NCBI GenBank assembly: GCA_947458265.1
Contig: CANGYF010000001.1
Coordinates: 280,831-344,830, forward strand
Direction: 5' to 3'
Length of the DNA: 64,000 nt
Source of the DNA: Betaproteobacteria bacterium
GTDB lineage: Bacteria > Pseudomonadota > Gammaproteobacteria > Burkholderiales > CAIKXV01
The translations under genes and the position numbers were made by a program. Under the pieces are notes generated by a model. That model worked only from the letters and a program-made list of their open reading frames with translations. It was not told the DNA's origin and did no database searches. This document shows, piece after piece, positions 41,001 to 50,784 of this stretch (position 1 is its first letter; the number at the start of each line of letters is the position of its first letter).

Positions 41001-42821
41001 ATGAACCAGCTCACCGCGACGACTCAGCAATCCGAATTCCTGTTTGCCGCAGAACCTGCGCCGATGGGGATCAGCGACTATCTCGAGATCCTGAAGCGGC
41101 GCGCTGGCGTGATGGTGGCGGCCGCGATCGTCATCTACATCGTCGCGGCGATCGTGGCGATGGCGTTGCCAGCAATCTATCGGTCGACCGCAGTCATCCT
41201 GGTGGAAGAGCAGGCGATTCCGCAGGAGTTCATCAAGTCGACCATCACGTCCTTCGCAGACGAGCGAATCCAGGTGATCAGCCAGCGCGTACTGACGCGT
41301 ACGACGCTCCTGCAACTCGTCGAAAAGTACGATCTGTATCCCACGGAGCGTCGCAGGGAGACGAACGACGAGATCCTCGAGCGGATGCGCAAGGACATCA
41401 AGTTCACACCCGTCAGCGCAGAGCGCGGGGGCGGTTCCAACGCACGAGTGACCATCGCGTTCAACATTGCCTACGTGTCTGAATCGCCGCAGAAGGCGCA
41501 GCGGGTCGTCAATGAACTGGTATCGCTGTTCCTGAACGAGAACGTCCGCGTCCGGCAGCAACGAACCGCGGAAACGTCCGCGTTCCTGGCTGAGGAAGCG
41601 AAGAGGCTCGCCACGCAGTTGCAGGAGATGGAGGCCAAGCTGGCTGCATTCCGCTCGAAGAATGTAGCGGCGCTGCCCGAGTCGTCCCAGGTGACCCTCC
41701 AGGTGGCCGAACGCAACGACAGCGAACTCATGCGCGTCGAGCGCGACCTTCGCATGCTCGAAGACCGGCGCAGTTTCCTGCAGACCCAGCTCAGCATCGT
41801 CCCGCCAACCCTCACCCCCGGCATGACCGCAGCTGGCGATCGGGCGCTTCCCACCGACCCTGCGGAGCGGCTGCGCGCGCTGCGTGTCCAGTTGATCACG
41901 CTGCAGAGCAGCTATGCCGAGGCGCACCCTGATGTTCGCCGCGTGGCGCGCGAGATCGTCGCACTGGAACGAGAGATCAAGGAGGCAGGGGGGGGCGCTG
42001 CAGGCCTTCCCGCAGCCGACGGCTCTGCGGTCAAGGAACTCGCTTCCTTGCGAGCCAAGCTGAGCGAGGCGCGCGAGCGCTATTCGGATACGCATCCTGA
42101 TGTACAGCGGCTCCAGAAGAACATCGCCGCCCTCGAGCAGTCGGCTGCTGCCGCGCCTCGTCCGCTGGGCGGTGGCCAGGCGACCAGCGGTACGGCCGAC
42201 GTGTCGAAGCCGAACAACCCTGCCTACCTGCAACTCCTTGCCGCGCTGGATGCAACGGCTTCCGAGGCTCGTTCACTGGCCAGCAGCAGGAACGAGATGC
42301 GACAGCGGCAGCGGCTCTATTCGGCGCGAATGGAAGCTGCGCCCATGGTCCAGCGCGAGTACCTTGACCTTTCGCGCGACTACGAGAACTCGCTGATCAA
42401 GTATCGCGACATCAAGGGCAAGGAACTCGAAGCCCAGGTGTCCGAAGAGCTCGAGAAGGATCGCAAGGGCGAACGATTCTCGCTGCTTGAGCCCGCTCAG
42501 CTTCCGGAGAAGCCTTTCAAACCCGATCGCGCCGCAATCCTGCTCATCGGCCTCGTGCTTGCGCTCGGCGGCGGCATTGGTTTCGGTGCGTTGCGCGAAG
42601 CGACGGACTTTACGATCAAGGGGCCGCGGGATCTCGCGCGCAAGATCAGCCTGCCGATCCTCGCGCAGGTTCCTTACCTCGCCAGCCAGGAGGACGCCAG
42701 GCGCAGGTCGATCCAGAAGTTCGCATGGGTCGGAGTGGCGGTTTTCGCGCTCCTCGTGCTTCTGATCATCGTGCATTTCTCCGTGACGCCGCTCGACGTA
42801 TTGTTCTACTCCTTCATCTAG
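41001..42821 (+). CDS. Wzc-like chain-length determinant protein
   Basis: 606 aa inner-membrane protein controlling polymer length. Wzz domain with first membrane helix at about 38-58, long periplasmic coiled coil, and C-terminal helices near 512-535 and 573-595. No kinase domain; the kinase-like ATPase is the next gene. The coiled coil contains two similar segments, SYAEAHPDVRRVAREIVALE near 305 and RYSDTHPDVQRLQKNIAALE near 360, an internal duplication. The pattern matches the chain-length proteins of exosortase-type EPS loci. Confidence 0.9.
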   Translation: MNQLTATTQQSEFLFAAEPAPMGISDYLEILKRRAGVMVAAAIVIYIVAAIVAMALPAIYRSTAVILVEEQAIPQEFIKSTITSFADERIQVISQRVLTRTTLLQLVEKYDLYPTERRRETNDEILERMRKDIKFTPVSAERGGGSNARVTIAFNIAYVSESPQKAQRVVNELVSLFLNENVRVRQQRTAETSAFLAEEAKRLATQLQEMEAKLAAFRSKNVAALPESSQVTLQVAERNDSELMRVERDLRMLEDRRSFLQTQLSIVPPTLTPGMTAAGDRALPTDPAERLRALRVQLITLQSSYAEAHPDVRRVAREIVALEREIKEAGGGAAGLPAADGSAVKELASLRAKLSEARERYSDTHPDVQRLQKNIAALEQSAAAAPRPLGGGQATSGTADVSKPNNPAYLQLLAALDATASEARSLASSRNEMRQRQRLYSARMEAAPMVQREYLDLSRDYENSLIKYRDIKGKELEAQVSEELEKDRKGERFSLLEPAQLPEKPFKPDRAAILLIGLVLALGGGIGFGALREATDFTIKGPRDLARKISLPILAQVPYLASQEDARRRSIQKFAWVGVAVFALLVLLIIVHFSVTPLDVLFYSFI

Positions 42822-42848
42822 CAAACGCACGTTCACAGGACCTGGAAC

Positions 42849-43850
42849 ATGGATCGAATCGGTGAAGCACTTGAGCGGGCACGACGCGAAAGGGATCTGC
42901 TCGGCCCGGCTGCGGCGGACAGCTCTTCAGCCCCTGCGGGTCAATCAGCGCCGATCAACGGTCTGTCGGCCAGCTCGATAGCAGTCGCGGCCGTACCGCC
43001 TGCAGCGAAAGCCGCACCAGCAGAGCCTGCTGCCGCCGAGTCCAGCGAACCTCCGCAGGCAGGGGCGCGGGCGACGGTCGTTGCCCGCAAGCGTCCTGTC
43101 GATATCGTCTACACCCGCACGCGGCAGGTGACCGTAGTCGAAGAGAAGCTGCGCGAGAACCGCGTGATTACCGGTGGTGACCACGAGGAGTTCACGCAGG
43201 CGTTCAAGATACTTCGTACGCAAGTCGTGCACGCAATGCGGGACAACAACTGGAACGCGATTGCGATCACCAGTCCGGGCGACTCGGATGGCAAGACCGT
43301 GACGACGATCAACCTTGCGATCCATCTGGCAGCAGAGGTCGATCGCACCGTGCTGCTCGTGGATGCAAACCTGAGGCAGCCTGAACTGCACTCGTATTTC
43401 GGCCTCGCGGCGGAACAAGGGCTTTCGGATTACCTCGTCGATCAGGTCCCGTTGGAGGGGCTGCTGATCCACCCTGGTATCGAGCGGCTTGTATTGCTGC
43501 CTGGTGGGCGCCCGCTCGCAAACTCGGCAGAGATGCTGGGCTCGCCGATGATGGAAGACCTGGTCAACGAGTTGAAGAAGCGCTACCCGCAGCGGATCGT
43601 GCTGTTTGACCTGCCTCCCGTGCTCACGGCGTCTGACGCCCTGTCGTTCGCACCTTACGTTGATGCGACCATACTGGTCGCGGCTCAAGGTCAAACGCGC
43701 CATCAGGACATCGAGCGCGCTGCGGAACTGCTCGGTTCCACGACGAACCTGCTGGGTATCGTGCTCAACAAGACGAAGTCCGAATTGCCGCGCTCCACGG
43801 GCAAGCCGTCCCTGTGGAGCCGCTGGTTCGGCGGATCGTCGGCCAGTTGA
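42849..43850 (+). CDS. Tyrosine-kinase-like ATPase (CpsD/XrtA-associated type)
   Basis: 333 aa MinD/BY-kinase-like protein. Basic N-terminal helix (MDRIGEALERARRERD), variable Ala/Pro region to about 75, then the ATPase: P-loop SPGDSDGKTVTT at 142-153, Walker A' LLVDANLRQPEL near 169-180, and VLFDLPPVL. The P-loop has Ser where the usual PGEGK has Gly. The C-terminus (SLWSRWFGGSSAS) has no tyrosine cluster, so classic autophosphorylation is doubtful. It should act on the Wzc-like protein encoded before it. Confidence 0.85.
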   Translation: MDRIGEALERARRERDLLGPAAADSSSAPAGQSAPINGLSASSIAVAAVPPAAKAAPAEPAAAESSEPPQAGARATVVARKRPVDIVYTRTRQVTVVEEKLRENRVITGGDHEEFTQAFKILRTQVVHAMRDNNWNAIAITSPGDSDGKTVTTINLAIHLAAEVDRTVLLVDANLRQPELHSYFGLAAEQGLSDYLVDQVPLEGLLIHPGIERLVLLPGGRPLANSAEMLGSPMMEDLVNELKKRYPQRIVLFDLPPVLTASDALSFAPYVDATILVAAQGQTRHQDIERAAELLGSTTNLLGIVLNKTKSELPRSTGKPSLWSRWFGGSSAS

Positions 43851-43872
43851 TCGAAAGCGCAGGGGACGCGAC

Positions 43873-44784
43873 GTGTATGAGTCATTCTACGGGCTGAAAG
43901 CAAAGCCTTTCTCGATCGTGCCGCAGGCGGAATTCCTCTTTCCGAGCCGGCGTCACAGCGCGGCGCTGCATCTCCTCGAGTACGGACTGATGAGCCACGC
44001 GATGCTTACGCTGATCACGGGCGACATCGGTACCGGGAAAACCACGCTGATCCGTTGCCTGTTGCGAAAGGTGGGGCAGGACGTCACGCTTGGGCTGGTG
44101 TCTTTCACGCACAGTGCCTATGGCGACTTTCTGCGCTGGATCCTCACGGCGTTCGGGATCGACACGAAGCGACGGACACAGGCGGAGATGTACGAGGCGT
44201 TCACCAGGTTCCTCCTGGAGCAGTACTCGCTCGGCAAGCGAGTCGTGCTGGTGGTCGACGAGACGCAGAACCTTTCGCCGGCTGGGCTTGAGCAACTGCG
44301 CCTGCTATCGAACGTGAACGTAGAGGGGCATGAACTCCTGCAGATCATCATGGCGGGACAGACGAACCTGCGCGAGAAGCTGCTGCAACCCGGCCTGGAG
44401 CAACTTGTCCAGCGGATCGCGTTCAGCTACCACCTCGAACCGCTCGATCGGCGGGAGACGGAGCAGTACGTGCGTTACCGGCTTTCGACGGCTGGATGCA
44501 GTGATTCGGCGACGATCTTCACGCCCGAAGCGTTCGATGTCGTCTTCAAGCACAGCGGGGGTGTCCCGAGGGTAGTGAATACCATCTGCGATTCGGCGAT
44601 GGTGTATGGCTACGCACAGCAGAAGACAGTGATCGACGGTGATGTGGTCACCGAGGTGATCCATGACCGCGAGAGGACCGGCATCCCGTTCCTGCCTCGA
44701 TTCAACGTCCCTGAAGAGGCGATCACGGCAGAGCGGCATGGGACGACTGCCGTCCCTCTGCCGGAACCGGCTGATGGCCGCTGA
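43873..44784 (+). CDS. ExeA-like AAA ATPase (XrtA-associated type)
   Basis: 303 aa. Starts VYESFYGLKAKPFSIVPQAEFLF, the standard opening of ATPases found in exosortase-type EPS loci (general secretion ExeA/GspA-like). Walker A GDIGTGKTT at 50-58, Walker B VVLVVDETQNLS, sensor regions IIMAGQTNLREKL and HSGGVPRVVNTICD. GTG at 43873 is the only start near the homologous region; a longer frame is a shadow of the kinase gene. Role in the EPS system is not established. Confidence 0.88.
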   Translation: MYESFYGLKAKPFSIVPQAEFLFPSRRHSAALHLLEYGLMSHAMLTLITGDIGTGKTTLIRCLLRKVGQDVTLGLVSFTHSAYGDFLRWILTAFGIDTKRRTQAEMYEAFTRFLLEQYSLGKRVVLVVDETQNLSPAGLEQLRLLSNVNVEGHELLQIIMAGQTNLREKLLQPGLEQLVQRIAFSYHLEPLDRRETEQYVRYRLSTAGCSDSATIFTPEAFDVVFKHSGGVPRVVNTICDSAMVYGYAQQKTVIDGDVVTEVIHDRERTGIPFLPRFNVPEEAITAERHGTTAVPLPEPADGR

Positions 44785-45733
44785 TGCTCGCCCGAGTCTT
44801 CCGGACATGACGTGGATTGGGATGCTGACTGCGGTCGCGGCAATCGCCGTGGTCAGTGCAGAGATAGGCGCGCGGCTGGCAGGGCTGCACCGGCCGCTCA
44901 TATACGAGCGCACGAGCTATGGTTACCGCGTCGTTCCGGGGCAGAACGCGCGCCTGCTGAACCGGACCGCGTCTTACGACGAGCATGGCCTTCGATCCAC
45001 GCCGTTCTCCGGGCAACCGGGGGATGGGCAACTGCGCATCCTGTGCATCGGCGATTCGATCACGAATGGTGGTCTTCGTGTAGACCAGTCCGAGACCTGG
45101 CCGGTACTGCTTCAGGAATTACTGAAGTCGCGCGGGGTGGATGCGCAGGTGCTGAACGCGTCTGCCGGCGGCTGGGCCCTGGAGAATGAAGCAGGATGGT
45201 TTGCCGAATACGGGACCTTGCACAGTCAGATCGTGGTTTTCGAAGTGGGTACGCACGACCTGTGGCAACCGCGTTCATCCGAAGAAACGGTCGGTACCCA
45301 TCCAGCGTTCCCCGACCGGCCGCCGCGCCTGGCGCTGCAGGCCGCGTTCGCGCGCTACATCAAGCCTCGCTTGTCTCGCATGGTCATTGCCGATCCCGGC
45401 ACTGCAGGGGGCGAGCCGACTATGGCCGACATGCAGGCTCGACTCGGCGTGCTCAGGTCGATGGTTGCGCAAGCGCGCAGCCAGGGAGCTACTCCGATGA
45501 TCCTGCATGTCGAGCAACCCGGCGAGCATGAGCTCTCGACGCCCACGGTCATCGAGGCGAAGCAGAACCTGCGAAGCTGGGTCGTGTCGGAAGGTATCGT
45601 CTACATGAACACCAAGGATGCAGTACAGCGTGCAGGAGGCTCTGCCTTGTTCTTCGATCCCTATCATCCTAATGTCGAAGGCAACCGCGTGATCTCGGCG
45701 CTGGTCGCCGAAACGCTGTCGCCTTTACGCTGA
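44774..45733 (+). CDS. SGNH/GDSL-type hydrolase, membrane-anchored
   Basis: 319 aa. Hydrophobic anchor or signal at about 13-36, then an extracytoplasmic SGNH domain: block I ILCIGDSITNGG with nucleophile Ser95, block III-type VFEVGTHDLWQ, and block V DPYHPNVEGNRV with the catalytic Asp/His. The oxyanion Asn of the usual GxND is His here. Likely removes or transfers acyl groups on the polysaccharide (inference). It overlaps the ATPase gene by 11 bases; ATG at 44807 is an alternative start. Confidence 0.8.
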   Translation: MAADARPSLPDMTWIGMLTAVAAIAVVSAEIGARLAGLHRPLIYERTSYGYRVVPGQNARLLNRTASYDEHGLRSTPFSGQPGDGQLRILCIGDSITNGGLRVDQSETWPVLLQELLKSRGVDAQVLNASAGGWALENEAGWFAEYGTLHSQIVVFEVGTHDLWQPRSSEETVGTHPAFPDRPPRLALQAAFARYIKPRLSRMVIADPGTAGGEPTMADMQARLGVLRSMVAQARSQGATPMILHVEQPGEHELSTPTVIEAKQNLRSWVVSEGIVYMNTKDAVQRAGGSALFFDPYHPNVEGNRVISALVAETLSPLR

Positions 45734-46038
45734 GCATCGGCATGGCTCCAGTTGGCGAGTCAGCTCGTGAATCGAACGAGCGGCGATCGGGCGGATGAAT
45801 CCACCTGTGGAAAGACGCATTCATGGTACAAACGTTCGTCTGCGCGAGGCTTTGGGAGTGCCGAATATCCGGCGCAGGTGGGCAGTTCCGCCTGTGACGA
45901 TTCAACGGACATCAGAAGCGATAGGGCATTCGGTGCGCGGGAAGACAGTCTCTACCAGAGCGCCCAGCTGCCTGGGGTGGGTGTTGCAGCAACCGGGGCG
46001 CTCTTGTGCATGGAACGTCGATTCGGAATGCTACAAGC
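45734..46038. other. 305-base gap before the polymerase-like gene
   Basis: No gene supported. A sequence TGG-N10-GCA at 45973-45988 has exact -24/-12 spacing and a good TTGCA box, about 50 bases before the next start, but a poor -24 box. GTG-rich upstream region may hold promoter elements. Confidence 0.4.
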
Positions 46039-47325
46039 ATGAATAACGGTCCCGTAGCTGTCCCCCGTACTGTGCTTGTTCGGCGCACCTTCAGCCGCAG
46101 GCCTGTCGTGCGCAGGATGGAGACGCCAGAGCAGACGCGAATTCGCGTGACGTTCATCGGACTGGTCTTGTTCGTCGCGGGCCTTGGATCGGCCTGGAAA
46201 CTGAATTTCGTCGGTGAAATCTACGTCTCGGAAATTGTATTGCTGGCTTTGGCCATCGTCGCGATTCCCGTAGGTTTTCCGAAGCTGCGCGGTAATCGCG
46301 CGTTCATGCTCGTGGTGGCAAGTGCGATCCTCACCATGATCGGCTATGTGGTTTCCGATCTGGTGAGAGGGACTACCGAAGCTCAGTATCTGAGGGGCTG
46401 GGCTCGGAACGCCATGGTGATCGTTAGCGCGATCGTGCTGAGCGCCTTCGTTGCGAAGGACAAGCGAAACATCTGGTGGTTCATCGCTGGCCTGGCCGTC
46501 GGAAGCATCCTGTGGTTCGAGATCGTGCAAAGGCTTCCTTTGCGATCGCCGGAAGCGTGGAAGTTCAACTTTGCAGTGAGTTTCAGCCTGCTGGTGGCGT
46601 GCACTGCAGCTTTCTTGCCCAGAAAGCTGGTAGCGGTGTTGTTCATGGTGCTGGGTGTGTACAGCGTCACCATGGATTTTCGAATACACGGTGCACTCTG
46701 CGTCGTTGTCGGGACGCTATTGTGGGCTGCTGGTACGGTTGATCCACGAAAAGCCATGGTCACCATCGCCAAGTTGGGAATAATCCTGGTGATAGGGATG
46801 GCCGCCGCAGTAGCGCTCGTCAACATGACGAAGACCGAGTACGCGGAGCAGCGGCGTACAAGCTCCAACGTGGGACGACTGCTCGGGATACATTTCGGCC
46901 TTGCGGCGATTGCGAGTTCTCCGATCGTCGGTTACGGTTCGTGGCCCAACGATCCCGAACTCGTTCGAATCTCCAGGCAGGTCACTCGCGAGTACGAGGC
47001 AGAGACAGGAAGATCCACCGGTGGGGAAGTCTTCCTCAATGCTCATTCACAGATCCTGAACGCATGGATCGAAGGCGGTGTGCTGGGCGCCGCGTTCTAT
47101 CTGGTTGTCTTCGGACTCTTGCTCTGGGGGTGCTACTGGGGGCTCGTCAAGCGCCCACCTGACCTGCTCACACCGCTCATCGCCCTGCTGTTCTTCAGCC
47201 AGTTGTGGAACCTGTTGATGAGTCCGTTGGGTTCGGCTGGGCGATTGCTGTTTGCATGTTCCGTGGCTCTCGTGGTGCTGATCGCGTCCGAACGACTTGC
47301 CGGGAAGGTGGGCCGCCGCCGCTAG
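46039..47325 (+). CDS. O-antigen ligase/polymerase-like membrane protein (Wzy-type)
   Basis: 428 aa with about ten or more membrane helices (GLVLFVAGLGSAWKL, VSEIVLLALAIVAIPVGF, and so on) and a long periplasmic loop containing NVGRLLGIHFGLAAIASSPIVGYGSWPND and GGEVFLNAHSQILNAWIEGGVLG (parts), the pattern of the O-antigen ligase/Wzy superfamily (HSxxLxxxxExGxxG). It probably polymerises the repeat unit. ATG at 46039 is weakly supported; ATG at 46120 is possible. Confidence 0.85.
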   Translation: MNNGPVAVPRTVLVRRTFSRRPVVRRMETPEQTRIRVTFIGLVLFVAGLGSAWKLNFVGEIYVSEIVLLALAIVAIPVGFPKLRGNRAFMLVVASAILTMIGYVVSDLVRGTTEAQYLRGWARNAMVIVSAIVLSAFVAKDKRNIWWFIAGLAVGSILWFEIVQRLPLRSPEAWKFNFAVSFSLLVACTAAFLPRKLVAVLFMVLGVYSVTMDFRIHGALCVVVGTLLWAAGTVDPRKAMVTIAKLGIILVIGMAAAVALVNMTKTEYAEQRRTSSNVGRLLGIHFGLAAIASSPIVGYGSWPNDPELVRISRQVTREYEAETGRSTGGEVFLNAHSQILNAWIEGGVLGAAFYLVVFGLLLWGCYWGLVKRPPDLLTPLIALLFFSQLWNLLMSPLGSAGRLLFACSVALVVLIASERLAGKVGRRR

Positions 47326-47342
47326 GAAGCCAAGTCGCGCGA

Positions 47343-48815
47343 ATGTCTTCGCGGCGTCCCGGTTTTCTGGTGATGCAATATCCCACGACACCGATGACCA
47401 GTATTCAATCCATCGTCCGCTTGCTCCTTGACGTTGCTCGAGTCATGAAGGGTGGCAACTTCGATCGTGCTGACGAGGATGATCGAAGCCGCGAGCGGAA
47501 TGCTCGGCTTGCTCTGGCCGCTGCCACCGGAGTGGTAGTCAGGGGTAGTTCATTCGTCGTCAACATAGTGTCTGTCGGGCTGCTTTATCGACACTTTGAC
47601 GAATTGACATTCGGGATCTGGCTGACCCTGACTTCGCTCTGGATGATCCTGATGCTGGTATCGGATCTGGGCGTGGGCGGCGGGATCATGAACGAGACCG
47701 CGCGCGCCACCGCAGCGGCCGACGAAGGCCGACTGGCTGCAATCTATTCGAGCGGACAGGCAATTCTCGTCATTATCGGGGTCGTGTTCGCCTCGGTTCT
47801 GTGGATCGTGGCGCTATCCGTCCCGTGGGAGGTGGCGCTGAAGATTCCGGCTGGGGCGGCAACTCGCGACTTCAGCATCGGTCTTGGGCTGATGGGTACA
47901 GGCATCGCCTTTATGGTGTGTACAGGTCTGTTCACCCTCGTCAAGAGTGGCCAGCAGAAGGCGCACGAGGCAAATCTATGGTCGGCAGGTGCCCTCTTCG
48001 GCGGGCTGGCCGCTGTTGCAGCAGGCGTCGCGCTGGACGCTTCCTTTGCCACGATCGCCGCTGGCTTCTACATCACGCCGGCACTTGTCCTGTTGTTCGC
48101 GCTTGCTCGCTTCGTGCTCCGTCTCTCTCCGAACTCACGCCCGAAGCTGTCGGCGGTAGATCGAGAACTGGTGCAAACCCTTCTTCGAACGGGTATGGCC
48201 CTTCTGCTGCTGAAGTTGTTGACCGGATTGACAACTTTCTCGGATGGGTTGCTGATCAGTGCTGTCCTGGGGCCCGAGCGAGTTCAGGACGTTGCTGTTC
48301 CTGCACGGCTGTTCAACATCGTTACGCTTGCGATAACGATGTTCATCACGCCTCTGTGGCCCATCTATGCGCACGCGATGGCGAGCGGAGATTCGGAGTG
48401 GGTGCGGCGGACGTTCTTCAGATCCATACGACTCGCCTGCGTGGTGGGATTTCCGATGGTGTTCATCTTCGTCCTTGTGCACCCTTGGATCCTGCAGGTG
48501 TGGTTGGGAGGAAGCTTCGAAGCCAGCAGATACATCGTGGCTGGGCTTGCGGTTACCTGCATGCTCGAAGCGTTTGGAACGGCTTGTGCCATGCTTCTGA
48601 ATGCCGGGCAGATGTTTCGAGCGCAGCTGATCATGGGGGCGTTCTATCTCGCAGCAAGCCTCTCCCTTCGCGTGCTAGCTCTGAATCTGTTCGGAACGCA
48701 GGGAGTGCCCGCGGCTGCGGCGGTAGCTTACGTTGCAACTGTCGGCATTCCGCTGTTTTTTGTCGTCAGGAAGTTCCTTCGGGATGGCGCAGGTCGATTG
48801 GCTGTCAAGACCTGA
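47343..48815 (+). CDS. Wzx-type polysaccharide flippase
   Basis: About 490 aa, 12-14 predicted membrane helices, MOP/MATE-like flippase of lipid-linked repeat units (GVVVRGSSFVVNIVSVGLLYRHF, FGIWLTLTSLWMILMLVSDLGVGGGIMN and the later ISAVLGPERVQDVAV in parts). Start uncertain: ATGs at 47343, 47373 and 47394 are all in frame and the longer frame overlaps the polymerase gene. Together with the Wzy-like gene before it, it implies a Wzx/Wzy route. Confidence 0.85.
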   Translation: MSSRRPGFLVMQYPTTPMTSIQSIVRLLLDVARVMKGGNFDRADEDDRSRERNARLALAAATGVVVRGSSFVVNIVSVGLLYRHFDELTFGIWLTLTSLWMILMLVSDLGVGGGIMNETARATAAADEGRLAAIYSSGQAILVIIGVVFASVLWIVALSVPWEVALKIPAGAATRDFSIGLGLMGTGIAFMVCTGLFTLVKSGQQKAHEANLWSAGALFGGLAAVAAGVALDASFATIAAGFYITPALVLLFALARFVLRLSPNSRPKLSAVDRELVQTLLRTGMALLLLKLLTGLTTFSDGLLISAVLGPERVQDVAVPARLFNIVTLAITMFITPLWPIYAHAMASGDSEWVRRTFFRSIRLACVVGFPMVFIFVLVHPWILQVWLGGSFEASRYIVAGLAVTCMLEAFGTACAMLLNAGQMFRAQLIMGAFYLAASLSLRVLALNLFGTQGVPAAAAVAYVATVGIPLFFVVRKFLRDGAGRLAVKT

Positions 48816-48913
48816 GGATTTTCGACTCCGCACAGAGCGGTTGAAGAAATGATCCACCGATTGCTCTGTTGATCTTGGCGTTACAACCGGGCACATAGTC
48901 GAAGGGAGGAAAG

Positions 48914-49912
48914 ATGAAGGAGTCAGCCAGCGCAGGGAAGCCCGTGCTTGTCGTTGGAGGTGCGGGGTACATCGGCTCCCACATGGTTTCCGCGCTCGTA
49001 GCCGCAGGTCGAGAGGTCGTCATTCTCGACAACCTCAGTACCGGGCACCGTGCATTGCTGAATCCTGCTGCGCTATTCGTGGAGGGGGCATGTGGGGACC
49101 GGGCTTTGGTGGAGCGCATCCTGATTGACCACGCAATCGGCGGGGTCATGCACTTTGCCGCTTCTTCGCTCGTGGGCGAATCGGTTCAGGATCCACTGAA
49201 GTACTACCGCAACAACCTGGCTCAGACCGTTGAACTGCTTTCTGCCATGCAGTCGGTTGGCGTGCCGTATTTTGTGCTGTCGTCGACCGCCGCCGTCTAC
49301 GGAGAGCCACAATCAGTCCCGATTGCCGAGTCGCATCCCAGCCGCCCGACGAATCCGTATGGATCTACGAAGGCCGCCCTGGAACGTCTTCTTGCGGAAG
49401 TAGAGGTCGCGTCTGGCATGCGCCATATGTCGCTGCGGTACTTCAATGCAGCTGGCGCCCATCCGGACGGTACGATCGGTGAGCGTCACGAGCCTGAGTC
49501 GCATCTGATCCCGATCATGATCCAGGTTGCGCTTGGGCAAAGGCCACACGCACAGGTGTTCGGCACGGACTGGCCGACAGAGGACGGTTCTTGTGTCCGA
49601 GACTACATCCACGTTTGTGATCTGGCCGACGCGCATATGGTTGCGCTGCAGGCGCTCGAGCGCGGCGCGGCGAGCTCAACGTACAACCTGGGCACTGGCA
49701 AAGGCTACTCGGTGCTTCAGGTCATCGACACGGTTCGGCGCATCACCGCCCATCCGGTTCCGGTGGTGGTGTCTGGTCGCCGCGCAGGAGATCCCGCGGT
49801 GCTGGTGGCAAACGCTGACCGGATCAGAAGCGACCTTGGCTGGATCCCGCAGCGAAGTGATCTCGATACGATCGTGTCCTCTGCCTGGAACTGGCACCGC
49901 CGCTCTGCATGA
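48914..49912 (+). CDS. galE: UDP-glucose 4-epimerase
   Basis: 332 aa SDR epimerase making UDP-galactose (or GalNAc) for the repeat unit. NAD motif GGAGYIGSH at 15-23; catalytic Ser124 region SSTAAVYG; Tyr149 and Lys153 in NPYGSTKAALE; HFAASSLVGESV; RYFNAAGAHPDGTIGE; RDYIHVCDLADAH. GGGAGGAAAG precedes the ATG. Last plus-strand gene before a minus-strand transferase block. Confidence 0.95.
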   Translation: MKESASAGKPVLVVGGAGYIGSHMVSALVAAGREVVILDNLSTGHRALLNPAALFVEGACGDRALVERILIDHAIGGVMHFAASSLVGESVQDPLKYYRNNLAQTVELLSAMQSVGVPYFVLSSTAAVYGEPQSVPIAESHPSRPTNPYGSTKAALERLLAEVEVASGMRHMSLRYFNAAGAHPDGTIGERHEPESHLIPIMIQVALGQRPHAQVFGTDWPTEDGSCVRDYIHVCDLADAHMVALQALERGAASSTYNLGTGKGYSVLQVIDTVRRITAHPVPVVVSGRRAGDPAVLVANADRIRSDLGWIPQRSDLDTIVSSAWNWHRRSA

Positions 49913-49956
49913 TCAAACTCGTCGCTTGATGCGCTGATGCGTGTACCAAGAGAGAG

Positions 49957-50784
49957 TCAGCGGATTCCGCGGGTGTCCTGCTTCAGTTCCCGTACCTTCA
50001 GGACGATGAAATATTCATAGACGCTTTGCAGCACTGAATAGGTGAATCCGGCGCGTCCATCGAGGAAACCTCGCTTGAGCAGATAAAGCACGATGAACTT
50101 CACGACTGGGCGCGCTGGCAAGCGGAAGAAGAGTTCTTTCTGGTGGAACCGGCGCTTGCTGAAGTCCTTCTCGACGAAGGCCTTGATCAAGCTGAACGGC
50201 TCACCCTTTGCTTCGTTCTCGATGATCTGCTGCGCTTCGAAAGTGCTGTAGGAGTTATGGCGTGCCACCCAGTGCGAGATGCCTTTGCTGAAGGGGTGGT
50301 GGTCAAGGTAGCCGCTGATGTCCGAGACCGCCCCGTCCGGAATCGACACCGGGTTCACCAGTCGTTCATAGCGCATGCGCCCAGGGATGAAAAGACGCAT
50401 GTAGAACGGCGATGCCTGCACATGCTTCAACCAGGTTCCCAGGAAGAAGTCGCGCCGTTGGATGCGGAACGCGACGTTATCTGCGGGGCTCTTGACGGCT
50501 TCGTGGATGGCCGCGACAAGTTCCGGGGTCATTCGCTCGTCGGCGTCTATGTAAAAGACCCACTTGTGCTTGAACGGGATGTTCTGGAGCCCCCAGTTCT
50601 GATGCGCAGCCCAGTTGTCGAATGCCCGTTGCGTGACTGTCGCGCCGAAGTCCCTGGCGATCGATACGGTTGAATCGTCGGAATATGAGTCGTAGACGTG
50701 AATGTCATCGCTCCACTTGACCGAAGCCAGGCATCCGGGCAGATCTTGTTGCTCGTTCTTGGTGAGGATCAGGACCGAAATCAC
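49957..50784 (-). CDS. Family 2 glycosyltransferase (WaaE/KdtX-like)
   Basis: 275 aa. GT-A fold: VISVLILTKNEQQDLPGCL, SDDIHVYDSYSDDST, and a DxD-like IDADERM. Tail with WVARHNSYSTFEA and FLDGRAGFTYSVLQSVYEY is typical of WaaE-type transferases. GTG at 50784 overlaps the methyltransferase stop (GTGA), favoured over the longer ATG frame. Probably adds a sugar to the lipid-linked unit. Confidence 0.9.
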   Translation of the reverse strand: MISVLILTKNEQQDLPGCLASVKWSDDIHVYDSYSDDSTVSIARDFGATVTQRAFDNWAAHQNWGLQNIPFKHKWVFYIDADERMTPELVAAIHEAVKSPADNVAFRIQRRDFFLGTWLKHVQASPFYMRLFIPGRMRYERLVNPVSIPDGAVSDISGYLDHHPFSKGISHWVARHNSYSTFEAQQIIENEAKGEPFSLIKAFVEKDFSKRRFHQKELFFRLPARPVVKFIVLYLLKRGFLDGRAGFTYSVLQSVYEYFIVLKVRELKQDTRGIR

